Assembly (NCBI RefSeq): GCF_050870875.2 | Contig: NZ_CP194041.2 | Coordinates: 4,402,001 to 4,466,000 of the forward strand | DNA length: 64,000 nt | Source: Agarivorans sp050870875 | Lineage (GTDB): Bacteria > Pseudomonadota > Gammaproteobacteria > Enterobacterales > Celerinatantimonadaceae | Reading direction: 5' to 3' | Part shown: piece after piece, positions 36,622 through 45,146 of the stretch | Numbering within the stretch: position 1 is the stretch's first letter | How the letters are laid out: each line of letters begins with the position of its first letter | The notes under the pieces: model-generated | Database searches by the model: none | Seen by the model: the letters and a program-made list of their open reading frames with translations, nothing else | Told to the model about the DNA's origin: nothing | Made by a program: the position numbers and the translations under genes

Positions 36622-36767
36622 TGTTCAAGATGCTGCTGAAGCTCAGCTTTTAAAGCCGCTTCAGTGATCTGTTTGATGAGAGGAGTTAAAAAGCTATCTT
36701 TGCCTGTCAGGTCTTGCCCTGACTGAAGAGCTTTAAAGGCTTGCTCTAGATCGAAGTCTTTGGTCAT
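36615..36767 (-). pseudogene. IS256-family transposase, N-terminal fragment
   Basis: 50-codon fragment beginning MTKDFDLEQAFKALQSGQ and reading LTPLIKQITEAALKAELQQH, the typical N-terminus of IS256/Mutator-type transposases (normally about 400 aa). It runs directly into the RAYT tail repeat, where it stops. All catalytic DDE residues are lost. Confidence 0.7.
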
Positions 36768-36851
36768 ATGTCATTCCTGTTTTATATACTACTGAAATGA
36801 CACAGATTTCTAAACACTACCAAGTAATAATCCTAATAGAATTAACTGTAT

Positions 36852-37316
36852 TCAGGAAATACGCTTTAATTTCTCTAAAAGCCCTTCTTTAAGCATATAT
36901 CGAGGTATTAACCAACTTTGTGGTGATCGATTTGATACGTGATCAACCCTTGATTTATTCCAAAAGTTATAGCCTGGTAAGTTTTCTGAACAGCAGTGCA
37001 TCATTGAGCTAATACCTATACTCTCACCGCTAAACATTCTGTTCTCTGAATTAGAACTTTTATCTCCTTCATTTCCCCAGTAATTGTTCTCTATAGTCTT
37101 AGTGAACCAAGCTATTGATTCAAAAGGAAACTCTATTTGAGATATTTTATTCTCTTTGGTGAAAAGGCTTTTATATTTCGACCAGAAGACTATGTAGTCT
37201 TCATACTGTATAAGTTTGTGTGTTTCATTTTCAAACATAGGGTAATCTATTTCGAATAAAACCCTAGAATTTTTAGGGAGGTATAAAGGGTCTAATATCG
37301 GTATTTTTTTCATCAT
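36852..37316 (-). CDS. Hypothetical protein, candidate immunity partner
   Basis: 154 aa, soluble, no signal peptide, not recognised. Features: MMKKIPILDPLYLPKNSRVLFEIDY, a Trp/Tyr-rich middle and an acidic patch NYWGNEGDKSSNSENR. It starts 4 bp after the stop of the larger multi-domain protein upstream (37321-38682), so the two are cotranscribed. Small gene directly after a modular protein with a variable C-terminus is the usual order for polymorphic toxins and their immunity proteins; the role is inferred from that order only. Confidence 0.6.
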   Translation of the reverse strand: MMKKIPILDPLYLPKNSRVLFEIDYPMFENETHKLIQYEDYIVFWSKYKSLFTKENKISQIEFPFESIAWFTKTIENNYWGNEGDKSSNSENRMFSGESIGISSMMHCCSENLPGYNFWNKSRVDHVSNRSPQSWLIPRYMLKEGLLEKLKRIS

Positions 37317-37320
37317 AAAC

Positions 37321-38682
37321 TTACTCGATTGGGCTTAGATTGACAGATTTTACTATGGGGGAACTACCTGATTTAGAAGACTGTAGTTCAGTCAAAGAAG
37401 GTAAGTCTTTCTCTATACTTAAAGTTTCTACAACACCAAAGCTTCCTCCTCCATTCGCTGTATTTGCAGTTAATCCATTTCCTGTAAACTCTGCGTTTAC
37501 CCCTATTTCCGTTCTTACTTCATGCCGAGCTAAAAATTTATCAGCCTCATCAGGTGGCATACTTGAAGCGTATTCATTAATTTGCTTAGGGTTAAACTCC
37601 TTGCCACCGACTTCCCAGAATCCTTTCATTTTATCTGCATACTCAGCTTGATAATCCGAATTCATTGTACTTAAAAGTACATCTTTATCATGACCTTCCA
37701 CATGGTTGGTAACAACGCCGTCCATATTGTCCCATGTTGGTACCACTGTATTTTGACCAAAGAGGTCTAAATGTTCACCTCGATCAATAATATGCATTAC
37801 ATAATCTTTATTCGGGTCATACCATGAGCCGTTACCAAGTACTTTATAGATTAATTCAGGGTCTGAATCGGCAGCTTCGAGTTGATCAAAAGAGGTCGTC
37901 CAAGTGGGTACTAATCCGCTTTCACGCTGATATGATAACGGAGCGTCAGACGCTCTATTCTTTGGCTGAATACTAACTAAGAACCGATCATTAGCCGTTG
38001 CTCCTGAATTCGCCATTTTTACTAGCTCATCATCACTATACTTAGGCTTGTAAGCGGGCTCACCAGCATCCATACGTTTTTTAATATCTCCCCGAGCCTT
38101 CTCCAAGCGTTTTTCTGCTTCGGAAAAAGACCTGACCTTTCCATCATCGGGGGACTTAGCTTGTGTACCTCTGGGCTGATCCGATTTCGCCTGTTTAATT
38201 TCCTTTGTACCGGCTGGCTCAGCAATTTGCTGCTCGTTTCTGCCACCTTGACCTAACGGTTCTAGAGTAGGCGTTTTTCGAGTAACGACTTTTTCGGACA
38301 AGGTGGCAACCGGAATACTACCTTCCATACTAGAGGGCGGTGGCGGCGCAAAGTTTGCCCCTTTGAGCACCTTAACCTCTCCGCTCACAATACCATTACT
38401 TAGCCAGTCAATTTTTTGCTGCTCACTTTTGTGGCTAGCCATGTAATCGCCAGACACTTGAACGTAAAGTTTGTTTAAGTTGAACTGATAACCCCACATA
38501 GGGCTATGCTTTTGTAGTAAGGACTGCGCCCAATAAATATCGATGCAGTGATTAACCAGCTCCCCTTGGTTTTCCGTGTGGGCTGCAAGCCTTGGTAGAA
38601 ACATATAAGACTGACCAAAAGCATCAACTAACAGCGTTCGGTTAAACTTAGATCCCTCGAAAGGATTAGCGTTTGGGTGCAT
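37321..38682 (-). CDS. Modular protein, candidate polymorphic toxin/effector
   Basis: 453 aa, no signal peptide. Three parts: an N-terminal domain of about 110 residues (FGQSYMFLPRLAAHTENQGE, then YVQVSGDYMASHKSEQQKI); a low-complexity Pro/Lys/Glu linker (about 110-220, with FAPPPPSSMEG and SFSEAEKRLEKARGDIKKRM); and a C-terminal domain (about 225-453) with FLVSIQPKNRASDAPLSYQRE, PTWTTSFDQLEAAD and YDPNKDYVMHIIDRGEHLD. The layout of trafficking domain, linker and variable tip suits a secreted effector (type VI or similar), possibly ADP-ribosyltransferase-like, but I cannot name catalytic residues. No VgrG, PAAR or Hcp lies in the window. Confidence 0.6.
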   Translation of the reverse strand: MHPNANPFEGSKFNRTLLVDAFGQSYMFLPRLAAHTENQGELVNHCIDIYWAQSLLQKHSPMWGYQFNLNKLYVQVSGDYMASHKSEQQKIDWLSNGIVSGEVKVLKGANFAPPPPSSMEGSIPVATLSEKVVTRKTPTLEPLGQGGRNEQQIAEPAGTKEIKQAKSDQPRGTQAKSPDDGKVRSFSEAEKRLEKARGDIKKRMDAGEPAYKPKYSDDELVKMANSGATANDRFLVSIQPKNRASDAPLSYQRESGLVPTWTTSFDQLEAADSDPELIYKVLGNGSWYDPNKDYVMHIIDRGEHLDLFGQNTVVPTWDNMDGVVTNHVEGHDKDVLLSTMNSDYQAEYADKMKGFWEVGGKEFNPKQINEYASSMPPDEADKFLARHEVRTEIGVNAEFTGNGLTANTANGGGSFGVVETLSIEKDLPSLTELQSSKSGSSPIVKSVNLSPIE

Positions 38683-39168
38683 GATAGCCCCCCAAATACG
38701 CCATCGATTTTACTGCCTTAAACATGCGGTTCCTTGCTTGCTTACCTGATAAAAATTGACTATAGACTCAATAAGAATGTGATGCTATCAGGCTAGTAAC
38801 AAGGGAGTCAATATAGATTATTGGAATACTCATTAAGCTTATCGCTAGTGATGAGAAAAATTTGCTGAAAATACGAAATTTAGTTTGGCTTGTTTAGGTG
38901 TTGAAACACGTATTGGGCAAAAGCGTGTTTCGCTATAACACGCTTCTGAACAATTTCAATTTATGGATGGAAGCAACAATCTTTCGAGAATCTAGTAAAT
39001 GTCTAGGATTGTTAGGCCTTACCAATGCCGCCGTTTAAACAGGTAGCATTTTGATAGAGTTAGGATATTTCTGAGCATGGCGATTTTGACATGATAAATT
39101 AGCTTCATGTAGTTAAGACGAAAATTTATGCATTGGCTCTTTTGGGAATAGAAGCAGTTCAATAACAC
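38683..39168. other. Intergenic stretch without recognisable gene
   Basis: AT-rich sequence upstream of the candidate effector gene, so it should hold that gene's promoter. No supported ORF. No RAYT piece was recognised here, unlike at most other module boundaries. Confidence 0.45.
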
Positions 39169-40074
39169 TTATATTATTTTTTGCATGATTACTTCACATG
39201 CATCATGTCCAGTAGTCCCTCGTGGACCATCTAAGTATTCAAAACCTAGTTTTTCATACAATTTAATAGCCTCTTTTAAGCATTCGGTCGTCTCCAAATA
39301 ACACTCTTGATAACCTTGCTCTCTCGCTTGTTTAAGGATCAGTGCGACAAGTTTCTTAGCTAAACCGTGTCCTCGTGTTTGTGGTAAAAAGTACATTTTT
39401 TGCAACTCACAGACATATTTTTCGCCGGACAGTGGTGAAAATCCGCCACCACCAACGATTTTGTTATTATGTTCAATTACCCAGTATGAAGCGCCTTCTT
39501 GGTCGTACACTGAATATAAATCATCTAGAGTTGGGTCAGAGACACTATAACCTTTGTCGGCGGTAAGGCCATATTCCTCGGACACATTTCGAATCAACTC
39601 TGCGACTTCTGAATTATCTGCTTTACAGAGGGGGCGTATGACAAAATTATTTAACCCGCATATTCTCGTCAGTCCTTTGAGGTAAATTTCAAAACCTAAT
39701 TTCACTTGCTGTTGTTCTTGTTTATCTAAAGAAAATAACAATTGCTCGAAAAATGCATTTTGCTGTCGATCTAATTGTAAGAGCGCTTGGCTACCTTGCT
39801 CTGTTATATCAATTAGATGACTACGTTTATCTCTAGGATTATCTAAACATTTTACTAAATTAAGCTTAATAAGTGCTGATACTGTACGACTAGCGTTTGA
39901 CTTATTGACATTCAGATTTTCAGCAAGTTGACTTATGGTGATTTGAGTTAACCCTATTTCTCCCAGCGCATGGGCTTGAACTGGAGTAAGAGGGACATCG
40001 CCACACTGTTTATCTAGCATGCCTAATAAGCGTACGGCGTGACGAGAATAGTGTCTTAGTTGGTTGACGTTCAT
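39169..40074 (-). CDS. MarR-GNAT fusion: MarR-type regulator fused to an N-acetyltransferase
   Basis: 301 aa from ATG 40074 (MNVNQLRHYSRHAVRLLGML, with GAGGTG ribosome binding site). Residues 1-145 form a MarR winged helix (TISQLAENLNVNKSNASRTVSALIKLNLV). Residues about 155-300 form a GNAT acetyltransferase with acetyl-CoA loop TRGHGLAKKLVALIL and the final YEKLGFEYLDGPRG. The fusion is a known architecture. An upstream start at 40170 is less likely. Substrate unknown; self-contained stress or resistance module. Confidence 0.87.
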   Translation of the reverse strand: MNVNQLRHYSRHAVRLLGMLDKQCGDVPLTPVQAHALGEIGLTQITISQLAENLNVNKSNASRTVSALIKLNLVKCLDNPRDKRSHLIDITEQGSQALLQLDRQQNAFFEQLLFSLDKQEQQQVKLGFEIYLKGLTRICGLNNFVIRPLCKADNSEVAELIRNVSEEYGLTADKGYSVSDPTLDDLYSVYDQEGASYWVIEHNNKIVGGGGFSPLSGEKYVCELQKMYFLPQTRGHGLAKKLVALILKQAREQGYQECYLETTECLKEAIKLYEKLGFEYLDGPRGTTGHDACEVIMQKII

Positions 40075-40210
40075 TACTAACACCTCAATATAGTTGCGTA
40101 TCGCAATCATATTGGGACCGCTATGTGATTTTGTCAATATAGATTTGGTAATGAGCATATTGCTAATCAATTATAATTTTTGGCTCAACTAACTCGGATT
40201 GAAGGGAAAA

Positions 40211-40234
40211 ATTATCGGGACAGCCACTTTAAAA
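40211..40234 (-). repeat. RAYT 3'-tail repeat copy
   Basis: ATTATCGGGACAGCCACTTTAAAA on the plus strand is the reverse complement of the ALKWLSR-stop type tail also seen at 36598 and 43909. It directly follows the MarR-GNAT module upstream region. Confidence 0.6.
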
Positions 40235-40308
40235 CTGCTATGCATTTCTTGCATAAAGCATGAAATGAGTGCTTTGAAGAGTATTTAGACAGCCATGCTA
40301 ACTATCCA

Positions 40309-40479
40309 ATGAGCATCCGTCGATGTCATCAGCTCAAATCAACGTTGAAGAGCCAACTTGTTCTTAAAAACGCTAAATATTGGGGCTTTAGTCAATGCGA
40401 AGCGATTCATGAGGGCGAAAGACTTAGTGATTCGAGATACGCTAAATACCTACTCAGTCGAGAATACATGAAGCCGTAG
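40309..40479 (+). pseudogene. Small open frame, fragment of an unidentified protein
   Basis: 56 codons from ATG 40309 (MSIRRCHQLKSTLKSQLVLK, ending SRYAKYLLSREYMKP). The same frame is open from 40264, before the ATG, and no good ribosome binding site is visible. This suggests the end of a longer gene whose beginning was lost. It is sandwiched between a RAYT tail repeat and a RAYT pseudogene. Family not recognised. Confidence 0.3.
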
Positions 40480-40488
40480 TTTATTAAC

Positions 40489-40989
40489 CTACATCCAGCC
40501 AGCGCTTGGCAGCTGCCATGCCTTTAGCCCATGCTTATAGCGCTCTAGTGAATGCCCAGCCCCAACCACGCTGGCAAAGTGATGCTCTAAACCATTGCTC
40601 AAAGCTAACCAGCTTTCCTCATCGATTTGTAGTCGTTGCAGAATAGGCGCGTGTGCATTATCGATATAACCGCGTTTATCTTCTCTGATGACGCGGCCGG
40701 TGAGCTCTACCAATTGCAGATAATCTTGTAGCTCAAAGGGTAAACCTTTGGGCATAATTTCTATGGGATTGCCGACAAAAGGCATTAGCGGCTTGGGTTG
40801 CTGACCTTGTTTGGCTTGCTGAATGCGCTGTTTGATACTGGTGTGGTCCGAGGTTTCAGGCGTGCTCGCCATATTTGAGCGAACCGGGTTTAAATCCACA
40901 TAGACCATACATGCGGCAAGGGCGGCTTCATCTAAAAGCGCTTGAGATTTAAAGCAGCCTTCCCAAAGCGACAGTCTTGACCGAGGCAT
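40489..40989 (-). pseudogene. Internally deleted RAYT (REP-associated tyrosine) transposase
   Basis: Begins MPRSRLS like intact RAYT proteins (usually about 300 aa starting MPRxR), then jumps directly to the C-terminal half LWEGCFKSQALLDEAALAA, MVYVDLNPVRSNMAS and DYLQLVELTGRVIREDKRG. The HUH and catalytic Tyr region between is missing. The extreme C-terminus is also out of frame: the copy at 42606-42728 shows the proper end MAAAKRWLSR, while here the same DNA is read as AWQLPSAGWM. So both an internal deletion and a frameshift disable it. Related remnants flank several modules nearby. Confidence 0.8.
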
Positions 40990-41080
40990 TGCAATAACTC
41001 CAAGAACCACTATTGATAGTTTAGGTAACCAATGACTAAATACCAGTTGGATCAATTGGGATGGATGTCTTTTATTCTCT
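40976..41080 (-). repeat. RAYT 5'-flank repeat
   Basis: Covers the first RAYT codons and about 90 bp upstream (CCGAGGCATTGCAATAACTC to GGGATGGATGTCTTTTATTC). Near-identical copies occur at 48020-48130 and, split by the IS, at 45085-45146 plus 46342-46398. Shorter pieces (GATGGATGTCTTAGTTTTCC) occur at 44009 and 44050. Confidence 0.8.
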
Positions 41081-41144
41081 CTGTTATTTACTTTGCTACA
41101 ACCACTAACTATAATTTTATCAATATTAAGAAAGGGTAAGTTCC

Positions 41145-42032
41145 ATGGTTAAAAATAAATTTCAGTGCTTATCACTACGCAAAAAGCAAACTAGAGATAA
41201 ATGTCTAACAAAATTGAAAACCTCAGAAATGAGTGAAATTGATTTGTACATACTTCATGGACCAGAGCTTTTCTCACTATGGGTCGCTAAACAAAAGAGC
41301 CGAGGATTTTCTCAAAGTGCAATAAGTCAACAATTGGAAGCTTTAGGTTTACCTGAACTAGCACAAAATTTATTCGTGTCCTCAACAAACTTAGTGAACC
41401 AGTTTGGTGGACAAATTATTGATATGAAGACTATGGGTATTTTGGCCTTAGATCTGCGTCGAGGTGGTAGCATATTAGGTAAATACGAAATCACTAAAAA
41501 TGGCGCTAAGAGCTACATCAGCTTTAAAGGCAATCACAAACTAAGAACGGTGATTAAGGGCACCCGCTACTTATCTACTAATACAAAAATACTAACCTTG
41601 GGTATCGGTCTGCAAGGACTAAAAGCATCAGCTCGTGGGGGAGTACTATTAACCATCTTATTTTCGGTATCACATCACACTTTGGAGCTCGTTCTCCAAA
41701 AAGATTATGTAATGACGAACTGGATCGTGGATGTCTCTTCTGACGTACTAAAAGCATCGATAGCTGCTTGTGCAGGTGTTTTAATCGGAGCGGCATTCAT
41801 ATCAACCCAAGTAGTCATTATTCCAATTGCAATTGGTCTAGCGGTCGTATTCATTGTGCAAAGTACTTTAAACGCAACTGAGAATAGACTTCAAATTAAA
41901 GAAAAAATAACGGCCAGCCTCAATCAAGCTGTCGAAGCGTCAGCCGAAAAAGATATACAACATTTGGAACAAAAAATAAATACTATGAAAACTATAAATG
42001 AAATGAATTATTCTGCTTATAAATTATTTTAG
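41145..42032 (+). CDS. Hypothetical protein with C-terminal hydrophobic helices, candidate membrane-active toxin
   Basis: 295 aa, not recognised. A soluble N-terminal region of about 150 residues without signal peptide is followed by hydrophobic segments at about 160-190 (GVLLTILFSVSHHTLELVL) and 205-245 (SIAACAGVLIGAAFISTQVV plus IIPIAIGLAVVFIV), then a charged coiled-coil tail. A long hydrophobic hairpin in an unsignalled protein resembles pore-forming bacteriocins and membrane-depolarising effectors. The next gene, 8 bp downstream, encodes a membrane protein that would fit as immunity. Alternative: an ordinary membrane protein of unknown role. Confidence 0.55.
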   Translation: MVKNKFQCLSLRKKQTRDKCLTKLKTSEMSEIDLYILHGPELFSLWVAKQKSRGFSQSAISQQLEALGLPELAQNLFVSSTNLVNQFGGQIIDMKTMGILALDLRRGGSILGKYEITKNGAKSYISFKGNHKLRTVIKGTRYLSTNTKILTLGIGLQGLKASARGGVLLTILFSVSHHTLELVLQKDYVMTNWIVDVSSDVLKASIAACAGVLIGAAFISTQVVIIPIAIGLAVVFIVQSTLNATENRLQIKEKITASLNQAVEASAEKDIQHLEQKINTMKTINEMNYSAYKLF

Positions 42033-42040
42033 GATAAACA

Positions 42041-42601
42041 ATGGTAAAGCACTCCCCTCGAACAGCATTAACTAGTTCATTATTTTGTTTCGCAATTTGT
42101 CTCATATCTATCGTTATGCTTTTCAGCACCAACATGCTCAATTTTTTTAATCATCAAGTCATACATAATTACCAAGTAATTTATCTCGATGCTAAATACA
42201 GCGGTTTTATTGGTAGCTCTATCGTTACTTTATCAGGAGCACTGTTTATGCTTTGGCAATATATTTGCCTAAAACGTTCAAACGAAAGTCTAAATGCTAA
42301 GCACCAATCAGTAAAAGTTCTTACTATAGTCGTGATTATTGGTTTCCTATTTATTTTCCCTGGCCAGTCACTAGAAAAATCCCGTCTAGAATCTCGAGCT
42401 GAAGAAGAAGGTTATCAAGCTTGTCCACCATTTACCTTATTAATCAGTTCCGTAAGTATTGATGCATGGGTAAAAGACTTTGAGCTATGTAACGACCCAG
42501 AGGTAGGTAAACTGGCTAGATATGGTTACCCTGAAGAACCCGAAAAAATAGCTAAACTGCTCTCTAAACGTAAACTGGAAAAAGCGCTAACGAATTACTA
42601 A
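42041..42601 (+). CDS. Inner-membrane protein, candidate immunity partner (DUF1240-like)
   Basis: 186 aa with three membrane helices (about residues 13-32, 55-75 and 90-107) and a C-terminal periplasmic-like domain containing two cysteines (YQACPPF and FELCNDP). The pattern, three helices then a short domain with GYxxC and a final xxxLC, recalls the DUF1240 family of small membrane proteins (by memory). Directly follows the hydrophobic-helix protein, so it may protect the host against it. Confidence 0.6.
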   Translation: MVKHSPRTALTSSLFCFAICLISIVMLFSTNMLNFFNHQVIHNYQVIYLDAKYSGFIGSSIVTLSGALFMLWQYICLKRSNESLNAKHQSVKVLTIVVIIGFLFIFPGQSLEKSRLESRAEEEGYQACPPFTLLISSVSIDAWVKDFELCNDPEVGKLARYGYPEEPEKIAKLLSKRKLEKALTNY

Positions 42602-42605
42602 CAAA

Positions 42606-42728
42606 TTATCGAGACAGCCAGCGCTTGGCAGCTGCCATGCCTTTAATTCGTTGTTGATTGTGCCCACGCTTATAGCGCTCTAGTGAATGCCCAGCCCCAA
42701 CCACGCTGGCAAAGTGATGCTCTAAACC
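42606..42728 (-). pseudogene. C-terminal fragment of RAYT transposase
   Basis: About 40 codons reading from LEHHFASVVGAGHSLERYKR to GMAAAKRWLSR and stop. It matches 40489-40600 but keeps the intact C-terminal frame. It immediately follows the membrane gene, whose stop is 5 bp away. Confidence 0.75.
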
Positions 42729-42747
42729 AAGCCTCCTTCAAATTCAT

Positions 42748-43314
42748 CTATTTCGTGAGTAACACACTCATCCCGCCCTTTTTTCGAGGAGACTCAATTG
42801 CCTTCAAACCTACATCTTCAGCAATCGATAGATATTGCATAAAAGCTGACTTTTTGACATGAAAAAATGGCTCTACTATTAGAAATTGGCCATCATCGCT
42901 AAGTGTATTGGCTACCTCTTCAAAGAGACTTCTCTGGTTGGGAACCTCATGAACCATGTAATAAGCTAGAACAAAATCCGCTTTAACTTCAGATTTAAGT
43001 GCCAGACTTGATGGTTCACACTGATGCAGTTCAACACGTTCATTCAAAATAGAGCCATCCAGCTTTTTCTTTAGTTTAGCGAGCATTTGAGGTTGTAGAT
43101 CAACCGCAATAACTTGACCAGTCTCTCCAACGAGTTCCGCCATTGGAATTGTAAAAAAACCTGGGCCACACCCAATATCTATAACAGTATTCCCTGGTCG
43201 AATATAATCTAATGTTATCTTTTTGGGTGATTGAAATAAACGGCGAGCCACGTTATCGAGTGCAAAGGAGTGCCTGTGATTACAAATATGTAGCTCATTT
43301 CTTAACAAGTTCAT
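42748..43314 (-). CDS. Class I SAM-dependent methyltransferase
   Basis: 188 aa. SAM-binding motif I is VIDIGCGPGFFTIPMAELVG; the acidic residue ending strand 2 is in VIAVDLQPQML; motif IV is ADFVLAYYMVHEVPN. The Methyltransf_25/UbiE-like fold is clear but the substrate is not. It follows a MarR regulator (43365-43886) on the same strand, 50 bp apart, suggesting a MarR-controlled modification or detoxification unit. Confidence 0.88.
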   Translation of the reverse strand: MNLLRNELHICNHRHSFALDNVARRLFQSPKKITLDYIRPGNTVIDIGCGPGFFTIPMAELVGETGQVIAVDLQPQMLAKLKKKLDGSILNERVELHQCEPSSLALKSEVKADFVLAYYMVHEVPNQRSLFEEVANTLSDDGQFLIVEPFFHVKKSAFMQYLSIAEDVGLKAIESPRKKGGMSVLLTK

Positions 43315-43364
43315 CTTTTTTTCCTTAAGTGTTTAGCTGGTATACACTTTAGCTAAAAAAAGGG

Positions 43365-43886
43365 TTACTCCGAAGAGTTAACCCTGCGAATGAGAAAATC
43401 TTCCGTTCTTTCGAGAAACTCAGAAATCACTTTAATATCCTCTTGACCTAATTCTTGTATATAGTTAGCAAACCCGCCATCCATCTTTTCATGCCACTCT
43501 TTATGAGCAACAAAAGCAATTTCCCCTTTACTCGTTAATCGAACAATGGCTCTCGAAAGATTGTCTGGAGCAGGGCTTTTCTCGGTAAAACCTTTCTTCT
43601 CCAGTTTTTTTAGAGCTTGAGAAACCGCGCCTTTTGTTATCCCCAATGCGTTAGCAATGTCTGTGACACTTAAGTCGCGATGATCACCGATAATCTCTAT
43701 TAAATGGATCTCTGAGTTCGAAAGTACTTCGTCGGTACCAAACTTTCTTGGCGCCTTTTCCATCTGCTGAGCAAGCTTTATTAAAGACTGAAACTTACCA
43801 TTTAAAAATAACATTGATTCTTTGTTCATACCCAGAGCGTATAGCAACTTAACACTTGATTCAAATAAAATTTGCGATTCAGCCAT
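43365..43886 (-). CDS. MarR-family transcriptional regulator
   Basis: 173 aa. Winged-helix core with LSVTDIANALGITKGAVSQALKKLEKKGFTEK and the wing DNLSRAIVRLTSKGE. First gene of a two-gene minus-strand unit with the methyltransferase. Probable autorepressor; ligand unknown. Confidence 0.9.
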   Translation of the reverse strand: MAESQILFESSVKLLYALGMNKESMLFLNGKFQSLIKLAQQMEKAPRKFGTDEVLSNSEIHLIEIIGDHRDLSVTDIANALGITKGAVSQALKKLEKKGFTEKSPAPDNLSRAIVRLTSKGEIAFVAHKEWHEKMDGGFANYIQELGQEDIKVISEFLERTEDFLIRRVNSSE

Positions 43887-43908
43887 AACTAAGTTATTTA
43901 TCTACTGA

Positions 43909-44071
43909 TCGAGACAGCCACTTTAAAATTTTTGTTAAATCGCTTCCATAGGGCAACAAGCAAGACGGCAAGCGCAGTTATTCTAGATAACCTGAATCAC
44001 TCCCGAGTGATGGATGTCTTAGTTTTCCTGCTTTAAACCTATTCGCTAAGATGGATGCTTTAGTTTTCCTC
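43909..44071 (-). repeat. RAYT debris: 3' tail plus two 5'-flank pieces
   Basis: Starts with the RAYT tail (GATCGAGACAGCCACTTTAAA in plus sense) and ends with two copies of the 5'-flank core, GATGGATGTCTTAGTTTTCC near 44009 and GATGGATGCTTTAGTTTTCC near 44050. Both ends are in the same minus orientation, with a 27-bp repeat (43934-43960) inside. This is the boundary between the MarR/methyltransferase module and the hydrolase. Confidence 0.65.
43934..43960. repeat. 27-bp direct repeat, copy 1 (copy 2 at 47688-47714)
   Basis: The sequence starting GTTAAATCGCTTCCATAGGG and ending CAACAAG is identical at 43934-43960 and 47688-47714. Each copy follows a RAYT tail piece, so it probably belongs to the same decayed element. 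Confidence 0.85.
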
Positions 44072-44130
44072 ACTGTCACACCAGCTAATGTAATAACTCA
44101 AACAGGTCCAATTTAAATGCACTCGAATAC

Positions 44131-44928
44131 TTAAACCTTAACCGTCAACGTTGCTCCATCTTCTGGGATGATCACCTTGTCAGCGAGGCCTTCAAAATCT
44201 AGGGTATGTCTCAGTACATTTCTATCTATTGGGCAGTGATTTAATGCTTCCATGTGGTTTGCGATAACTTTACTAGGTGATAAACGAATAAACTCCAGAA
44301 CTTCATCCTTCGACATTAACAGTGGCTGACCAACATCCATTTGAGCCTGACCAGCCGCAACCACGGTGATATCTGGTTTCAGATCTCTCAAGGCTTTTTT
44401 GACATCTGCGGTTAAGACCGTATCGCCACTAATATAAATGCTTGGTTCATTAGGTAGTGCTAGGAAAAAGCCACAACCGTTAGCCATTACTTTATTAATC
44501 CAACCATGCCCGTGTTGAGCGGGAATTGCCGTAATTTCCCCACCTAAATATGCCGTAGGCTGCCAAGGCAACAAGCCATTAGATACCGTCATTCCATACT
44601 TTTCCAAATAAGCTTTATCTTTATTAATCGTGGTTACAGGAACCGATTTCTCGATTAAGAAATCCTCACCTTTTCGATCTAAATGATCAACGTGTTGCAG
44701 TGGCTTAAAACCAAACGTTTGACTATGAGTGATTAATGCATGAGTTACTTTCTTTAGAATAATCTTGGCATTTGAAGGTAAATCTACGGTTGGATTGTTT
44801 TGGGCTTTGAATCGGAATAGCGAAAATGGCGGCAATGAACCTTTTTCACCGAGCATAGGATCAACCAATATATGATATTCACCAGACTCAATGACAAAGG
44901 TTGCGCTTCTCAAGTGATGGATTTTCAT
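44131..44928 (-). CDS. Metallo-beta-lactamase-fold hydrolase (UlaG-like)
   Basis: 265 aa. The order of ATFVIESGEYHILVDPMLG, THSQTF plus HVDHLDRKG, PAQHGHGW, ISGDTVLT and NHMEALNHC matches the lactonase-like UlaG branch. The usual HxHxDH motif is spread: TH and HVDH are separated by an insertion of about eight residues. Cytoplasmic, isolated, bounded by RAYT debris and the IS. Substrate unknown. Confidence 0.83.
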   Translation of the reverse strand: MKIHHLRSATFVIESGEYHILVDPMLGEKGSLPPFSLFRFKAQNNPTVDLPSNAKIILKKVTHALITHSQTFGFKPLQHVDHLDRKGEDFLIEKSVPVTTINKDKAYLEKYGMTVSNGLLPWQPTAYLGGEITAIPAQHGHGWINKVMANGCGFFLALPNEPSIYISGDTVLTADVKKALRDLKPDITVVAAGQAQMDVGQPLLMSKDEVLEFIRLSPSKVIANHMEALNHCPIDRNVLRHTLDFEGLADKVIIPEDGATLTVKV

Positions 44929-45029
44929 TCTTATTTTTTACTCTTATACATAACAAGTATGCCAAATTATACAATACTAGCCCAATAGACAACGACCGCT
45001 TAATTAGGAGTATTTTGACAGACATTCTA

Positions 45030-45146
45030 ACTAGCAAGTGCTGCTTCATCGAGTAATGCTTACGATTTAAAGCGGCCTTCCCAAAAGCGACTGTCTTGAC
45101 CGAGGCATGGCAATAACTCCAAGAAAACACTACTGACAGTTCAGGC
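45030..45146 (-). pseudogene. RAYT fragment with the same internal-deletion junction, split by the IS
   Basis: On the minus strand it starts MPRSRQS, then in a shifted frame reads FWEGRFKS and ALLDEAALAS. The jump from MPRSR to the WEG region is at the same place as in the 40489 copy. The 5' flank is interrupted at 45146 by the ISAs1-type element; the rest of the flank resumes at 46342. Confidence 0.72.
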
